Source: Lepidurus packardi
Taxonomy: Eukaryota > Arthropoda > Branchiopoda > Notostraca > Triopsidae
Length of the DNA: 64,000 nucleotides
Direction: 5' to 3'
NCBI GenBank assembly: GCA_023053545.1
Contig: JAKZAN010000006.1
Span: forward strand, 9,828,351 to 9,892,350
In this document: one piece after another, positions 50,490 to 64,000 of the stretch
Layout: each line of letters starts with the position of its first letter
Position numbering within the stretch: the first letter of the stretch is position 1
Notes under the pieces: generated by a model
What the model was told of the DNA's origin: nothing
Seen by the model: the letters and a program-made list of their open reading frames with translations, nothing else
Databases searched by the model: none
Translations under genes and position numbers: made by a program

Positions 50490-50580
50490 TTTGAGTGTGG
50501 CACAGAACCTTCTTTTAGATGAATTACGTGTGACAAGCGATTCTCTCGCAAAGACTGTTTGAAACAACATTGTGTTACAA
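50490..50580 (+). pseudogene. decayed duplicate of the C2H2 finger fragment
   Basis: Translates as FECGTEPSFR, a stop, then ITCDKRFSRKDCLKQHC, parallel to the block at about 50320-50400 (YCGKDPSLACVTCDKRFSNK). It carries an in-frame stop and has lost the second His spacing, so it cannot be functional alone. Confidence 0.5.
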
Positions 50581-51285
50581 CATTTTACAACATTTTTTGC
50601 AACAACATGTTAGGCGATGCGTAATTTACGAATAACGCAAGAAGTATTTTGCTAGGTTTCTCATGGATTAATTTTCTTACTTCTCCACTTAAGAATTATA
50701 GTTGACCCTTATTACTCACTGTAATTTGCTACCCTGTGAACTAACTACAATATACGATAAGTTAATGACACCTCGGATTTGATTATGTGGCGAGTGCGGA
50801 TAAATAATAGCCAAGTTTATCAACAATTTCCCAGTTTTAATTTCTCAGCTTGACATGTGTCATAATGTGATTGATATTACAGTACGTAATATAATTTTCT
50901 AATATTTTGCGGGTTTGTACAACACGGTTCGAATGGCAGAGCGGATTCGGGTTTGACTGTTATAGTAAATTCCGAACTAGATCCCCAACTAAAATAAGTT
51001 AAAACTATGTCCGGCTTTTTGTTAAAACCAGTTCCCTTCCCCTTATTGTAAATTAAGACAGTGTAATCGCGGTTTACGCTACAATATACAACGACATATG
51101 CGGACGTTCTTCCCTGAAGCCATTGGATGCGACCAAGGCAAATAAAACGGAGCTCAGTGAGAGAGCTGTTTCGCAGTCTGTTTCGCGTTTTACAACTTCG
51201 CACTTCGTCTTTTACCCACACCCGTTCTTATAATCGTTGTTTCACTAATCTTTTTGTGTGGTGGTTCGATTAGCATGTCAAAATT

Positions 51286-54200
51286 ATGAGCCAGTGTAAC
51301 CGTTTCGTTGATTTGTTAGTAATTTGTGGCTTGGATACACAAGTTGGATTGGAACCCAACCCGTTGCTCAGTAAATCCAAATGCAAGCTTTTTTAATGCA
51401 ATTTTCCTTTTTCCTGGACAGAAACTGGACCAGTTGTTTTTCTCTTATTTTGTTCCGTAGAAGATCACAATGCTGCTGCACCACCATTGGAACGATTCTA
51501 CCAATCCAGCATCCTTGCGCACTTCCCAGAGACTAAGGAGGGAATCAATGTGAATGCAGTTAACATGGTATGTTAGTGTTAATGTAATGGTTATTTAAAA
51601 AACACATCTTGTGTAACTTTCGGGATTTTGGTTTGTTTTTGCTCATAAAACGTGTTTTTGTTTTCTTCTCAAGCTGTGTATGCCGAGAGGCTTACATTTC
51701 AGAGTATGTCCCAAGGAGAAAGCAACCGAACTTTTGGAGGGGGAAGATACGACGTTTCATCCTTTCATCATTACAAGCGAAAACGGAACCCAAATCCATG
51801 GTTACTCTTTAACGTGTTGGGAACAAGTAGAGGACCTTCGCATAATCAACGCAATGGTCTCGCTGCAGGTTTATTTGTCGAATTGGTTCCAATTACAATC
51901 TTACGATGTTGTTGCCTTGGTTTTTAGACAATGCACATGGCGGAAAGCAACCCTAAGTTTCCCTTCCCGACTTCCCAGAACCAACAATCAACCCATTCCT
52001 TGCCAAGACACTTTCGCGTCAAAGCCAGTGATCTCTCACATTCTGCGTCTCCCTTGGCTACGTTTTTCCATTTCGACCCTGATCGCCATTGGCTTCTTGT
52101 CTCCAAATGCATTGCAATCATTTGTTCTATACCTCTGGTTCATTCCGCCCGAATTATACTCCAAAACGTGTACAGGTATTTGGTCTCTAAGCTCCTTAAA
52201 AGCTTAAGATTTTAACTTCTAAGCTCATTTTAGAAGGGGAAAAGAAAAACTAAATGTCATCATTCTAGGACTTTACATTCAAGCCTCTACACGTCGCACG
52301 TAACAATTCATGATGTCAACACAACCATTTACCATCTCCTTTACCATATTCCCTTACCAGCTCCAAATCATGCCCTGCTGTACAAACCTGGTCCCTCCCT
52401 TTTACATCGTCCCGCCCTCCATCAAGGTGAACTGCCGCTTTTTGACTATCCACTCAGGGAATTGTTTACACTTTTCCGTGCCGAAGCTGTTTTGCAGCTG
52501 CTTACTTGTATACTACTCGAACATCAGATCCTCTTACACTCCAAAGGTAAGCACTGTTTCCCGTTCCTCTTGCTAAAACATGTTTCTTTTTAATGATTAT
52601 TTTTCCAGTTTGGCCCTTAATAAATTCACTCACTAAAATTTTTCGACTGAGTACGTGATTTTTTTATTCTTTTATTTTCTAGTGAATTTTCAAAATTTTG
52701 AGTAATACTAAAATTCTGCCTTATTTAATTAATTTTACTTGTGTTTTTTTAATTATTATGTTTCCGTTTTTTTAACTAATTTTTCTTTGTTGGGGGTCGG
52801 GGTTTAGAGTGCTATCGTCTCATGCTGGTAGGCGAGTGTCTTTCAGCCCTGCTGTGGCCATTTTTCTGGCCTCATGTTTATGTACCCATTTTGCCTGCTG
52901 CCATGAGACACTTTTTGGATGCTCCAGTACCGTACATCATGGGCTTGCATGTTTTAAGCAGCAGCGCCAACCATCCAATGGAAGGTGACGAAACGCAAGC
53001 TAGCGCCTGCGTCGTAGATATTGATAACGGACTAGTCGAGATTCCGGAGGATTTGCCTCCCTTTCCACACCAGCATGAAGTGTTGGAGGAGTTGCAAGAA
53101 GTGTTGAAAACGTACCGGATTTCCACAGAGCAACCGTATGCGATTCTCTCTTCTTTTCAACAACTTTAGGCTGGATTTCGATTGAATTCTGAATTTTAAT
53201 TCACTTTAGAATTGAACTTTCGTTCTTGATTTCAGACATTTTTTCTTTTGTACTTGTTCAGGAGTCAGCAACAAACAAAGCATAGAAGGAAAATGTCATG
53301 GAACTCTGAAAGCGAACGCTGGTTAAATGAAGTCAATGATAACCAAGTCATGACGGATTGGGCTATACAATCAAACAAAACCATATTGGAGCAGTCGCCC
53401 GTGTTTCAGCGCGTTGCTGCGATTGCTCAGCGCACGGGTAAATATAATGGAATACAAAAAAATAAGAGAAAAGGATAGTTTTAATTATGGATGGAAATGT
53501 TTAACGGGCTTTTAACAGGTGTGATTACTTCTTTTCACGACTGGGAGAAACCCAGTCCGAAACCAACGACCCAATTGATAGATTCTCTGAAGCATTACGA
53601 AACAGACATGAAAATTAATAACGCGATTAGAGAAATCGTCTTTCATCGCTTTCTTCATCTTTTTGCGGCGTACGAGCATTTCCTTGTCCAACCTTCCCAA
53701 GTAACGTTAAAAAATATTTTTCTTTACTTTTAATATTTTATTACTAATTTTTTTCTGTTTTTTGTTTACTAATTTTATTACTAAACTTGATTACTTTACT
53801 GTTCATTACTAATATATTTTTTTTTCATTTTTAATATTTTTTCAAATATTTTTTCGTGTTAGTTTCTTACTTTACCTTTTGTTTAGTAGTTAGGTTCGCT
53901 TTTAATCAGCTATGTTACTTCTTTATTACTCTGGATTCCGTATTTTTACTTTCGTAATTTACTTTCTTATTCAATTTCTTACATTAGTTTTTAATCTTAA
54001 TCCTGTAATTGATTAATTATGCTTTAATAGTTTAAACGGGTCTGGAATTTATGAGTTTGTTTTTATCTATTGTTGCAAGATATTTCGTTATTCAAGTTTC
54101 TGTATTAGAGTGACTATAGCTGAGACTAGTGATTCATTTTATATTCGCTAAAGGATGCGGATTCGTATATGGTGAGCCACTTCGATTCCGCTCCGTTCTT

Positions 54201-57200
54201 ATCCGATCAACCACGACAAACCGTAGCGTTTTTGGCGCGCTTTTTAGATACTCAACTCTTTATAAACTTCGTCGACGCCAAAGTCATGGCTTTGCAATCT
54301 GGTGCTGGGCCAGGGTTACGGGATTCTCCTGTGGCCTTTTTTGACTTGCGGCTCAAGCAACTTAGGTAATTTAACACTTCAAGATAATTCAGTTTTTTTT
54401 TTTAAATAAAACAAAACATTATTCTGCTATATAATTAAGAGACCAATTGGGAGAATCAACCCGCACGCCAGGGTATGAGCCTTGCAAGTGTTTCTATGAC
54501 ACGGAAATTTTGCTCATGCAACGACTTGCCAAAGCTACCCCTATTACCATCACGGATAGCCTAGCCAAACCCTTGGACCTGGAAAAGAGAGTTCGAGGTC
54601 CTCGAGTATGGTTTTTAACTCGATTTCCTGTACTTGACGTTTGTTTACTGAACCAGATCCCAGCTGCGACTTTAAAGTAATCCATATTCCTCATTATTTC
54701 ATCAAATTTCGTAATAAATAGTATATTTTCCGTTTTTTCCGTTTTTTTTTTTACTTTTAAATTAGGAAGATACGTAATTAAGACACGTGTAGAATTTCAA
54801 AATTCTATACGTGTTTTCTATTCTATTCGTGTTTAGAAACCAACTAGGTTTCTAAAAGTGACTTTTAATGTTTAGTCGTGGGAAGAAGAAGAGCAACTCT
54901 TTGGTTAAGAACAAGGAAAAAACGTTAGAAAGATCTGCTAGTGGACCTGAAATCACCGAGCAAAAGCATGAACAGCTTATTCCCAGTGCTGCGGCCATTG
55001 CTCAGACCAATTGGAAGTTCGTGGAGCAGTTGTTAAAAGTAAACGATAAAGCAAATTTATTGATTTACAGTCATCCTTAATTATTTACTCGATCTGAAGC
55101 CAAAATATGTTCTATTTCCCCATGTAGGAGTGCAAAGCCAAGACCAAGCGTTTATTGGTGGATAAAATGGGGTCAGAGGCTGTCGAACTAGGTCATGGGC
55201 ATGTCGCTTTGGTAGGATTGGAAGAGAATCCGCTTTTGGCTTCGTTGTGCGACCTCTTGGAGCGAATTTGGAGTCATGGCTTGCAACAGAAACAAGTATA
55301 TTCATTCCCAGGCTTTAAGTGTGGTTTATTCAAAGTGCCAAAGTCCTTTTTTATATTTTTTTATGATTTCAGGGGAAATCGTCGTTGTGGTCCCATTTAC
55401 TACATTACCAGGAACTTGAGAATCATGGAAACCCACAATCGCTCAATGCGCAATCATTAACCCCGAGTAAGTGACCCAATTAGCGTTTTCTTTTACGTCT
55501 TTTTGCTTATTACAATTAACAGAGCTAACTTAATTACTAACCTCGCAGCCTTGGCTTGGACTGTATTTAGAAAAAGATTGGAGTGTAAGTTGATTCGCTT
55601 ATTTATTGGTTTATTTGACATATGCATTTGGTACAACCTGATAAAATTGTGTAAAATTGTGTGATAGGCATCGAATCTGTCCATTTTACAGATTTGTCTA
55701 CTTTGACACTGGAAAGCGACACGGTTTCGCCGCTGGCCTCTCCGTTGCACTCACCTTCGCATCGCAAGTCACGGGAACGGGAACGGGAGCCGAGGCAAGA
55801 GCCCAGATTACGTCCATTGCCTGTGTCCGTCACCTTCGACATGCGGTAGTTAACGAAACAGCAATAAATACGCAAATGACAGACCTGGTACGTTATTTTT
55901 TCCCTAGGAATGTGCAAAGTATGAGCGAAATCAAATCCGAGGTGGGATTAGCTCGTGCCTGGGTACGTCTAGCGTTGGAGAAGAAGCTCCTATCCACACA
56001 CCTGCGCACTTTACTTTCCAAAGAAAAGCTTTTAAGGTAGAATTCGCCAATACAATTGCAAATCTTCATAGATTTGGTTGGGTTCTAGGAGTTTGTACAA
56101 AAGATACGCGTTTCTGCGCTGTGAAGACGAACGCGAGCAGTTTCTCTTCCATTTATTGTCACTTAATGCTGTAGATTACCATTGCTACACCAACACTTAC
56201 GCTAGCACGGGTAAGAAAAGATCTTTGCTAATAATATTAGCTAACAACATCTTTTCTAAGTTATTCCTTATCACGTGGTGGTCGTTTGCTCCAAGAAAGT
56301 CGCCGCCTCAGTCATGTCTTCCAATCCTTATGTCGCCGTCGCAGGCACATTGGGCGAATCCGGTGTCATCAACTTTTCCAGAAACAAGATGACATTTCTA
56401 TTCCAAGTAAAAATTGAAATCATTACCTAGAAGGTCTTGTAATAGAAATAATATTTCTGTATCTAACAGCACAAGAATTTGGGACTGCTTACTACACTCA
56501 GAATCGGCCATGATAATACTGGCTTGAATCCGCGTTGGTTGGTGGATTACGTTTTAGTCCGCAATGAAGTCACCGGCCAAACCTATAGGTTAAGTATAAT
56601 TCTGATACGAAAAGAAATTTTTTTTTTTTGAAGTTGTTGGATTTCAGAATTGGCGTTTTAAAGGTTTTCGTGTATTTCTGAAGAAATTGATTTTTTTTTT
56701 TTTTTTGAAGATTTCCTTGCGGAAGATGGTTAGGGCGTGGCGTCGACGACGGTTCTGGGGAGCGATTATTAGTGGCTGAAGCCATGGAAATGGGTGCCAA
56801 TAGCAGCTTCGAGCTACTCTCTCCTTCCATGCACAATTACAGTTCAAGCTCTTTACCCCGAGCTCGTAGTCCTAGCGTAGGGCCAATCGGTTCTTTTCCA
56901 GATCTGAGCGGTTTAAATGAAGGGGGTTTAGCTAAAGGAAAGCTTACAGTTCCAGAAATCCAAAGAATTTTGGGTAAAATCCTATTTTTGGCATTTGTGT
57001 ACTTCCGAATGTAAACTAAATTTTGTGTGTGCATCCATTAGGAGATAGTGTTAATACGTTGGTCAAGTATTTTCATCGTTTGAACAGTGAAAGAGGAAGT
57101 TTGACTCCCTTACTGTGTGGTGAAGGCGGATTGGTTAGTTGCATCGATTTGGTGCTGAGTTATGGGTTTCGTAGTTCGAGATTCTTTGGGCGAAATTTGT

Positions 57201-58048
57201 ACCTCTGGGATTATTTTGGTAATTTAGTTCAGCTATACTTTGCATTCGTATCTTTCAGTGCTTTAAAAATTTGGTTACTAATCTTTTCAAATTTCTTTTT
57301 CGAACCGGGATAGTTAAAGTCAAGGACAGCTTGGAAGCAGGCGAATGTCCTAAAGGCAAAGCTGACATCGCGCGTTGGATAAGTGAAGCTGTAAATCGGG
57401 TGGAGCAGGATGCAGCGTCCTTGGGAAAAGATGGCAAATTTCAGTTGCTGGTTTGCTTGGGATTCAGGTACAACCTTGTTAAATACTTACGACTGTTCCT
57501 TTTGGAACACGAAAGAAAAATTGGAGCCCCTTTTCATTAGACATTATTTTACTGTACTTGGTACCAAAAGTTGGGTATATCAAGCTTATCAAGCTAGCGC
57601 AATGGAGTTTTATGCGCACAAAAAGCCATGTGCGTTCAGGTCTGGCTATAAAAGACCGCCCATGGCGCAAATAGAAAAATTAGCTAAGCAATACTGAAGC
57701 CTTTCAAGTACACGCAATTACTTCTTACTTTACTTTTTATTCATTAATTAATGACACTATTTACTAATTCTTGTTTTATTTATGTAAATTTAGTGTTTAA
57801 TATTATGCGTTCTTTGTTTTTGTACTTATTATATGGGTGTAATCAATTATTACGATTCTTTTAGATCCAAGTACCTGCATCAGTGGTGCAGATTACTTCA
57901 GTCCCTTCACGTGACGTATTCGATGTTTGAAGACGGTTCTTTTCTCAGGGATCCACAATTGTGTTTATTTTTGGAGCAGATTCTGGCGACTTTAGCAGAC
58001 TTTAATATAGTCTTAGAAGCCTCTATTACGAGAGGCATTACTCTCTAA
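51286..58048 (+). CDS. DENND5: DENN domain protein 5 (DENND5/Rab6IP1), 23 exons, 1326 aa
   Basis: Exons: 51286-51370, 51461-51567, 51674-51868, 51928-52175, 52269-52546, 52808-53135, 53262-53437, 53519-53700, 54154-54365, 54440-54676, 54876-55038, 55128-55295, 55373-55466, 55549-55584, 55668-55845, 55908-56036, 56089-56210, 56261-56406, 56470-56588, 56711-56973, 57042-57218, 57314-57467, 57865-58048. The N-terminus [13 protein letters not shown] matches DENND5. The tripartite DENN module ([63 protein letters not shown]) is followed by RUN1 ([35 protein letters not shown]-type), PLAT ([27 protein letters not shown]) and RUN2 ([31 protein letters not shown]). Family knowledge: a guanine exchange factor for Rab39 and effector of Rab6 in Golgi and endosome traffic. 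Several donors were chosen by phase, such as 55585 and 54677. The last RUN2 intron uses an acceptor at 57312-57313; the pyrimidine-rich AG at about 57260 would create a stop. Confidence 0.95.
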
Positions 58049-58985
58049 ATAGTTGCTAGTTTATATTCGGAAATATAAAGGGGGATGGTAGGATTTCCTT
58101 GCACTTGATTTTGTCGAGTTGCAATTAATAATGAGGCAAGCAGAAGGAAAAAAGTTAGGGCATTCCGCGGTAAAAAATAAAATACGGCTAGATGTTAGTG
58201 TGAAGGACAAACCTCAGGTTTTTTGCGACAAGTTAGAAAAAACCCTTGTCCATTGGTTGGTGTAAATGGGTAGAAAAGTAAACATGTTTTTGTAATAATT
58301 GATGTGAAAAAAAAACTTGTAGATTCGTTGTTTTATACTTGTAATATAAATATTTGGGTAGGGAATTTAGTCAAAGATTTGTCGCAGAAGAGTGAACTAA
58401 ATGTACAGTGCTGAGCAGATAAAACTTTACCGAGCAAACAACAGAAGTCTAATTAATCCTCTTGAGTCTTGGTCTTCATTAAGAAGGTGAAGGGACTCGA
58501 ACCAGTCGGTTGCAAGGTGATGTAATTAAATGCCTCTTAGTAGCGAAGCTAATCCCTTTTCCCTGACAAACAAAAGGAGCATTTATTTGATTGACCTGCT
58601 CCTTTAATTAACTGGGGAGTGTAGAAGGGACTTGTTGAGAACCCTACCTGAGCATAGAAGTACTGTATGTAAGAAATGTAAAAGACTCGCTTAAACAGTG
58701 GTTAAGCGCTTTGATTGGTCAATTTCGAAACTCCATAAGAACGATCAATAACTTCGTTACTGTACGTTAAATAAGAGAATATAAACAATGTTGTGGGAGA
58801 AATTTGATTTGCTGGTGTTATTTCCGTATCAATTCGCTAAACATACAAAGTTGCCCGCCAGTTTTGATCCGCCAATCAGAAGACAGTTTCAACGTCAGAT
58901 TGGCTTCTTTCCCATTATGACGTCTAAAACATGGTGGCAAATGACGGTACTAAAGAGGTAAATGAAGAAACGGAAGGGAGTGGAA
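58049..58985. other. intergenic between DENND5 and RAB4
   Basis: About 0.94 kb with no protein-like frame. It holds the DENND5 3' UTR and the RAB4 promoter and 5' UTR. A weak RNA polymerase III-like signal lies at 58493-58551 (-). An upstream ATG at about 58930 opens a 24-codon frame that overlaps the RAB4 start out of frame. Confidence 0.45.
58485..58560 (-). other. weak tRNA-like pol III promoter signal
   Basis: On the minus strand GGTTCGAGTCC (58503-58493) fits a B box, and TAGCTTCGCTA (58551-58541) loosely fits an A box at tRNA-like spacing. The T-stem and acceptor stem do not pair, so this is not a tRNA gene. It could be a tRNA-derived SINE scrap or chance. Confidence 0.2.
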
Positions 58986-59946
<961 letters not shown>

Positions 59947-61031
59947 AGTGACCTTTCTATTGGTATTTGTTATTTTTCCTGAGAAATCCCGTTCTATGAC
60001 AGTATCATATTATGTGATACTGTAAAAACTTGTTTTATTCTATTGATAATCTATTATTTACTTTTTTACGAGCAATTTCCTTTACTGCAAAGATATGTGT
60101 GTTATGTCTTTCGAGCGACCAATGCTACGCCACCCGGGGTTAGGCAATACAGGGCAACAAAGTTGTAGCAGATTTATCACATGTGGCCATTTCGGTGAGA
60201 AAGCTGGCTGTATTGATCCGAAGTATCTTTCCCGATTCGTCGTCTTGATCGTTGCAATGATTAGTTAGAAAAGAGGGAAAGGTAAATTTTTTCTCTTTTC
60301 TTTCCTTAGATCTACTGGGAAAAGGAAAAATAAGGAAAAATCTTTAAGATCTTTTCTTTTCTTGACATGAAAAACGACTAGCGCGCTGGAAACGGGTTTT
60401 TCATTCGGTACTTCTGACGTTTAGGCAGTTTTGCAGCCGAACTGCTGCGCGGATTGCGGATCGGTGCTGCAATATACTAGCTGTAAGCATGGCAGAACTC
60501 GCGGCCAGCTTAATGTTTATAATCTTCAGTATTGATAAATCTGAAAAAGACATACTATAATTAGGGTGCCGTAATTCCCATTTCGTTTCTATCCGTAATT
60601 CTGCAGGAAAAAATGAAGCGGTATAAGTTTTGATATCCGTATGATTATGTTCGTTGGACAGGAAACGACCTAGTAGCTCCGTATAATAGCGCGTTCAACT
60701 GGCAGCACTGGTGCAATATTTTTGGCAATCAATGTGTGTACACAGTGCGTAAAGATAATACATGTTTAACACACTGAGTGCCAAAAATATTGCGCCAGTG
60801 CAGCCAGTGGAGCCCGCTATAAGTTATACTAGAACGCTAACGGTAAGAATTGAAGAGAACTGACCCCGTAAAGCTTGTGCCTTTGTTAGCGGCTCGTCGT
60901 TCGGCTTTTTGTCTGCCCCCCTTCAGAAAACAAAAGCCAAAACAAAACAATCGACGCTAGACGCTTTTACAGTTACTCAACCCTTTTCTCGTTAATTGTG
61001 ACGCTTATCAATGTGTTTTTAAAGTGTAACT
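59947..61031. other. intergenic between RAB4 and menin
   Basis: About 1.1 kb. It includes the RAB4 3' UTR with a 9-bp-stem hairpin near 60000-60025 (ACAGTATCA..TGATACTGT), an inverted-repeat element (60686-60820) and the menin promoter region. No gene seen. Confidence 0.5.
60686..60820. mobile_element. small inverted-repeat element (MITE-like), about 135 bp
   Basis: Arms of about 52 bp at 60686-60737 and 60769-60820 pair with scattered mismatches (GCAATATTTTTGGCA against TGCCAAAAATATTGC). The ends read ATAGCG and CGCTAT. It is almost all inverted repeat, with a short spacer and no coding. A clear target duplication is not visible. Confidence 0.65.
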
Positions 61032-64000
61032 ATGCCTAGTTCTCCGTTTACGGAAGAAGAGAAGAAGTATTTTCCTCTGAAAAACATTCAATCAGTCGTT
61101 AAACTTTTTGAACACCATTTGGCCCGATCTCATGATGACCCGAATCTTTCCCTACTTTCCATCATTGTTGGAGCCATAGAAAACACGCTCACTTGCAACA
61201 ATAAAACAACAGCCGCTAGCTCCTCCAGCAATCATAGCGAAAGCGGAAGTATTACCATATCTACTACCTGTTTAGTTGATGAAGCTGACGATTTTCCACC
61301 ACTTGACATTCATGTTGTCGAAGCTCTTCACGCCAAATTCAAAGCCATTATTAAAAGCTCGGTGGATTTGTCCTTTTACAACTGCAAAAAGGGCGATTAT
61401 GCCACACGCGACTTGATCAAACGTGTGTCAGACGTCATTTGGAACACTTTAACCCGGAGTTACTACAAAGATCGAGCTCATCTCCAAAGCCTCTACAGTT
61501 ATCTCACAGGTAAATTATTATTACTTAATACATGAATGATAATAGTAATGTATATAAAATGATAAAAAAAAATATTCAGTAATTAATACGACTACTTGTT
61601 TAAACTTAAAGGAAATAAATTAGACTGCTTTGGAGTTGCGTTTGCTGTTATAGCTGGTTGTCAGATTCTGGGCTTTAAGGACGTTCATTTGGCATTGTCT
61701 GAAGATCATGCCTGGGTCGTTTTCGGCGAACACGGACAAGAAACGGCTGAAGTTACTTGGCATGGTAAAGATGACTTATTTTGGAATCACGAAAATAACT
61801 TTGAATTAATGATTAATTAGGGAAAGGCAGTGAGGATAAGCGAGGAGCCTGTATTGATGCTGGTTTGAGCGCCAATTCTTGGCTGTATGTAGCAGGCCAT
61901 CCTGTTATTGGCTTGGCCAAGGGTGGAAGGTTTACTCAAGTAGCTGCGCTGGTGTCTTCCATTAATCCGAGTGTCAGCCTCAGCGTTGATTCCATGGAAG
62001 TGGCGGGATTACAACAAGCCTTGCTCTGGCTGCTCTATGACATGAGCTATCTGGACAATTACCCCATGGCATTAGGTAAAATTGAACCTTTTTTTACTTA
62101 TCCAATCTAAAAGGTATATCAGTTGTTAAAAGTATCATAAAATCTTTTTTTCCCTGTTTTCGTTATTTTTTTATTTTAAGGTTGTTTTAAACTAAATTTT
62201 CCGCTGAAATATGTCCACTTAAAAGTGCTGTACCGCGGTTACTGTGAATTTCCAGATAATGTCAAAATTATGGTATTGTAAAGGAATGTCATCCTTCCTC
62301 CCAATATTTAAAAAAGACTTCTAGTTTTATTCATAGCTTCGGGAAAAAGTCATGAAGTTGACCTATTTCGCGAAAATTCGAAGCCGACACAAAAATCCGG
62401 ATCTGTTTATTTTTACAGATCATAATTTGTGTATTTTTACATGTTCAGTTTCTATATTTTTACGTACGGTTTTTTTGCTTTGAAATAAAATAAGTAAATT
62501 AATTTTTATTCAATTGTGTTTTCTTAGGCAATCTGGCAGACTTGGAAGAAATAGCGCCAGCACCTGGTCGACTCTCTTGTCAGTATTTGTTCCAACAGGC
62601 CATTCAAGTCTCTCGTAGAATGTACAACAATTGCCACGTTTATCCTTACACATACCAAGGCGGTTATTACTACCGCAATCGGCACTACAAGGAAGCCTTA
62701 GACAGCTGGGCCAATGCAGCTGACGTCGTAAGAAAGTAAATTTAGAATTGTGCAATCTTCACCTAAAACAAGAGTCATTCATTGACATTCTCATCATCGC
62801 AGTTACAATTACTCGCGAGAGGATGAAGAGATCTATAAGGAGTTTTTGGAAATCGCCAATGAACTTATTCCACATATCATGAAAGTGGAAGGATCAGGCC
62901 ATAATGCGCGAAGTATCTTAAAAGACCCACAATGCTTTGCGCATTTGCTGAGATTCTACGATGGAATCTGCCAATGGGAAGAAGGCAGTTCTACCCCCGT
63001 TTTGCATATAGGATGGGCCAAGCCGTTAGTCAACACCATCTCCAAATTTGACGCAGACGTGCGCGCGCAAGTCCATATAATCGAAGAACAAGAAGCAGGT
63101 ACAACTTTTCTCTACGTTGTCAAACATTTTATTTCTTTTTAGTCAAACATACAAATAAGGACCCTTTTTCAATTTTGAAGTTCAAATTCTAATCGAAATA
63201 AGCAAAAAATCAGTTTCGAATTTCTAAATCGTTTTTTTAGAAATCGAAATCGAATGAAACTGAAATCGAAAGAAATCGATACTTTTCCAGTCAGTACCTA
63301 ACTCGTAATTCATTTCTGATTAAAAAATTAGATATTGAAAATCAACCTAAAGTGTAAAAGAAAGTATTCCTTCTTTACTTTTACAATCGTATTTCTCGCT
63401 TTCGCTTTCTGATTTGTGTAACGTCCTAGTCTTTTTGCTTTTAGAATACGTGTTATTTTTCTTTTTTTTTTCTTTATTTATTTGTATAAATATGGTTGGC
63501 GTTAAAAAAGTGTCCGAACCAAGTCATGAGAGCGGAAACAGGTCATTTATGGACGAAGAGTTGCTTTTGGATACCAACAGCAACATTCTGGAGAGTCATA
63601 TCAAATCGCCGGGTAAATCAGCGTTGCGAGACTATTTTGCCCGCATCGAGGACAAAGTGGACGCTCGGCCATCTTCTGTAAGCAATGCCACACTCGCGGC
63701 GCTCACGGAATTATGCGGGCAAACGGTCCTCAACGCCAGTTACTTTATGGGCGGCAAGTTGGTCAGCGAGAACGAGAGCAATGGCAGTGTTTTGGCTTTG
63801 GCGGAAGATTTCTGTGATCTTGAGAAATCACCTAAAACAGTCGAGTCTGACTTTGTAGGACCCAGTGTGGCCGGAAATCCAACTTTGGTGCTACACAAAA
63901 CGGAGGCTCCGCCCACTAGACCCTCTAGTGAACCTAAAGATGCGCCAGAACCAAATTCCGAAGAGTCTCTGCCCACTTTCCCTGCTCATTCTGAAGGCGG
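61032..64000 (+). CDS. MEN1: menin (MEN1), 6 exons seen, 626 residues, truncated by the window edge
   Basis: Exons: 61032-61509, 61612-61764, 61821-62075, 62528-62735, 62803-63098, 63511 to the edge. Conserved blocks: [112 protein letters not shown] and [20 protein letters not shown]. These form the thumb and palm that bind MLL and JunD in human menin. Family knowledge: a nuclear scaffold for the MLL1/2 histone H3K4 methyltransferase complexes. The last exon starts at a GTTAAAAAAG acceptor, chosen by phase because an earlier AG leads to a stop. The encoded tail is long and low-complexity, already past the human length at the edge, so the C-terminus is extended. Introns 62076-62527 and 63099-63510 hold nothing recognisable. 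Confidence 0.95.

Larger units (their letters stand above)
48923..51285. other. intergenic between divergent TPST and DENND5, with repeats and a finger relic
   Basis: About 2.4 kb holding both promoters, a copy of the PAN3-intron repeat (49290-49424), a hairpin (50111-50186) and C2H2 finger fragments (50260-50580), listed separately. Other open frames look spurious. Confidence 0.5.

Noticed and set aside
58485-58560. tRNA gene
   Set aside because: B-box match only; stems do not pair and the A box is poor.

Overview
This is an intron-rich animal nuclear window. Ten protein-coding host genes could be rebuilt exon by exon, with consistent splice phases and mostly GT-AG introns of about 50-80 bp. 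Nine match known metazoan families: PHRF1, RPS6KC1, TMX2, DHX37, an NTF2-like export factor (NXT), PAN3, TPST, DENND5, RAB4 and menin make ten with the export factor, and one further gene is a mucin-like secreted or GPI-anchored protein I do not recognise. Short introns, tight gene packing and TTAGG-like tracts near 27.8 kb point to an arthropod, perhaps a crustacean or springtail. That assignment is inference and the species is not identifiable.

Layout. 0-7 kb: PHRF1 (-). 8.1-11 kb: RPS6KC1-like PX-MIT-pseudokinase (-). 11.8-14.8 kb: the unrecognised surface protein (-). 16.5-17.6 kb: TMX2 (+), convergent with DHX37 (17.8-23.5 kb, -). 24.5-25.2 kb: NXT (+), convergent with PAN3 (25.4-28.4 kb, -). 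28.5-44.6 kb: a rolling-circle Helentron (HLE2-type Helitron), all genes on the minus strand. 47.2-48.9 kb: TPST (-). 51.3-58.0 kb: DENND5 (+). 59.0-59.9 kb: RAB4 (+). 61.0 kb to the right edge: menin (+), cut by the window.

The Helentron is the striking part. It is about 16.1 kb and looks autonomous. Its main open frame covers 2105 codons without a stop and carries a zinc finger, HUH-type Rep nuclease, Pif1-like helicase and an apurinic-type endonuclease, with the recognisable catalytic motifs present. Separate open frames encode a cysteine-protease-like plus C2H2 zinc-finger protein and two different RPA-like single-strand DNA binding proteins. An 11-bp inverted motif at the two ends plus a left-end hairpin fits the asymmetric termini of the HLE2 group. 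Inside lies a foldback of about 0.5-kb arms, and both arms carry a TATA-like sequence and a splice donor. The left end stops about 130 bp upstream of the PAN3 start codon.

Other points of interest: a 361-bp inverted-repeat element inserted at a PAN3 splice donor with an apparent 8-bp target duplication that copies the donor; an unusual RAB4 C-terminus; a pseudokinase RPS6KC1; a TPST intron that could be translated if retained; and a small C2H2 finger open frame with a decayed copy beside it.
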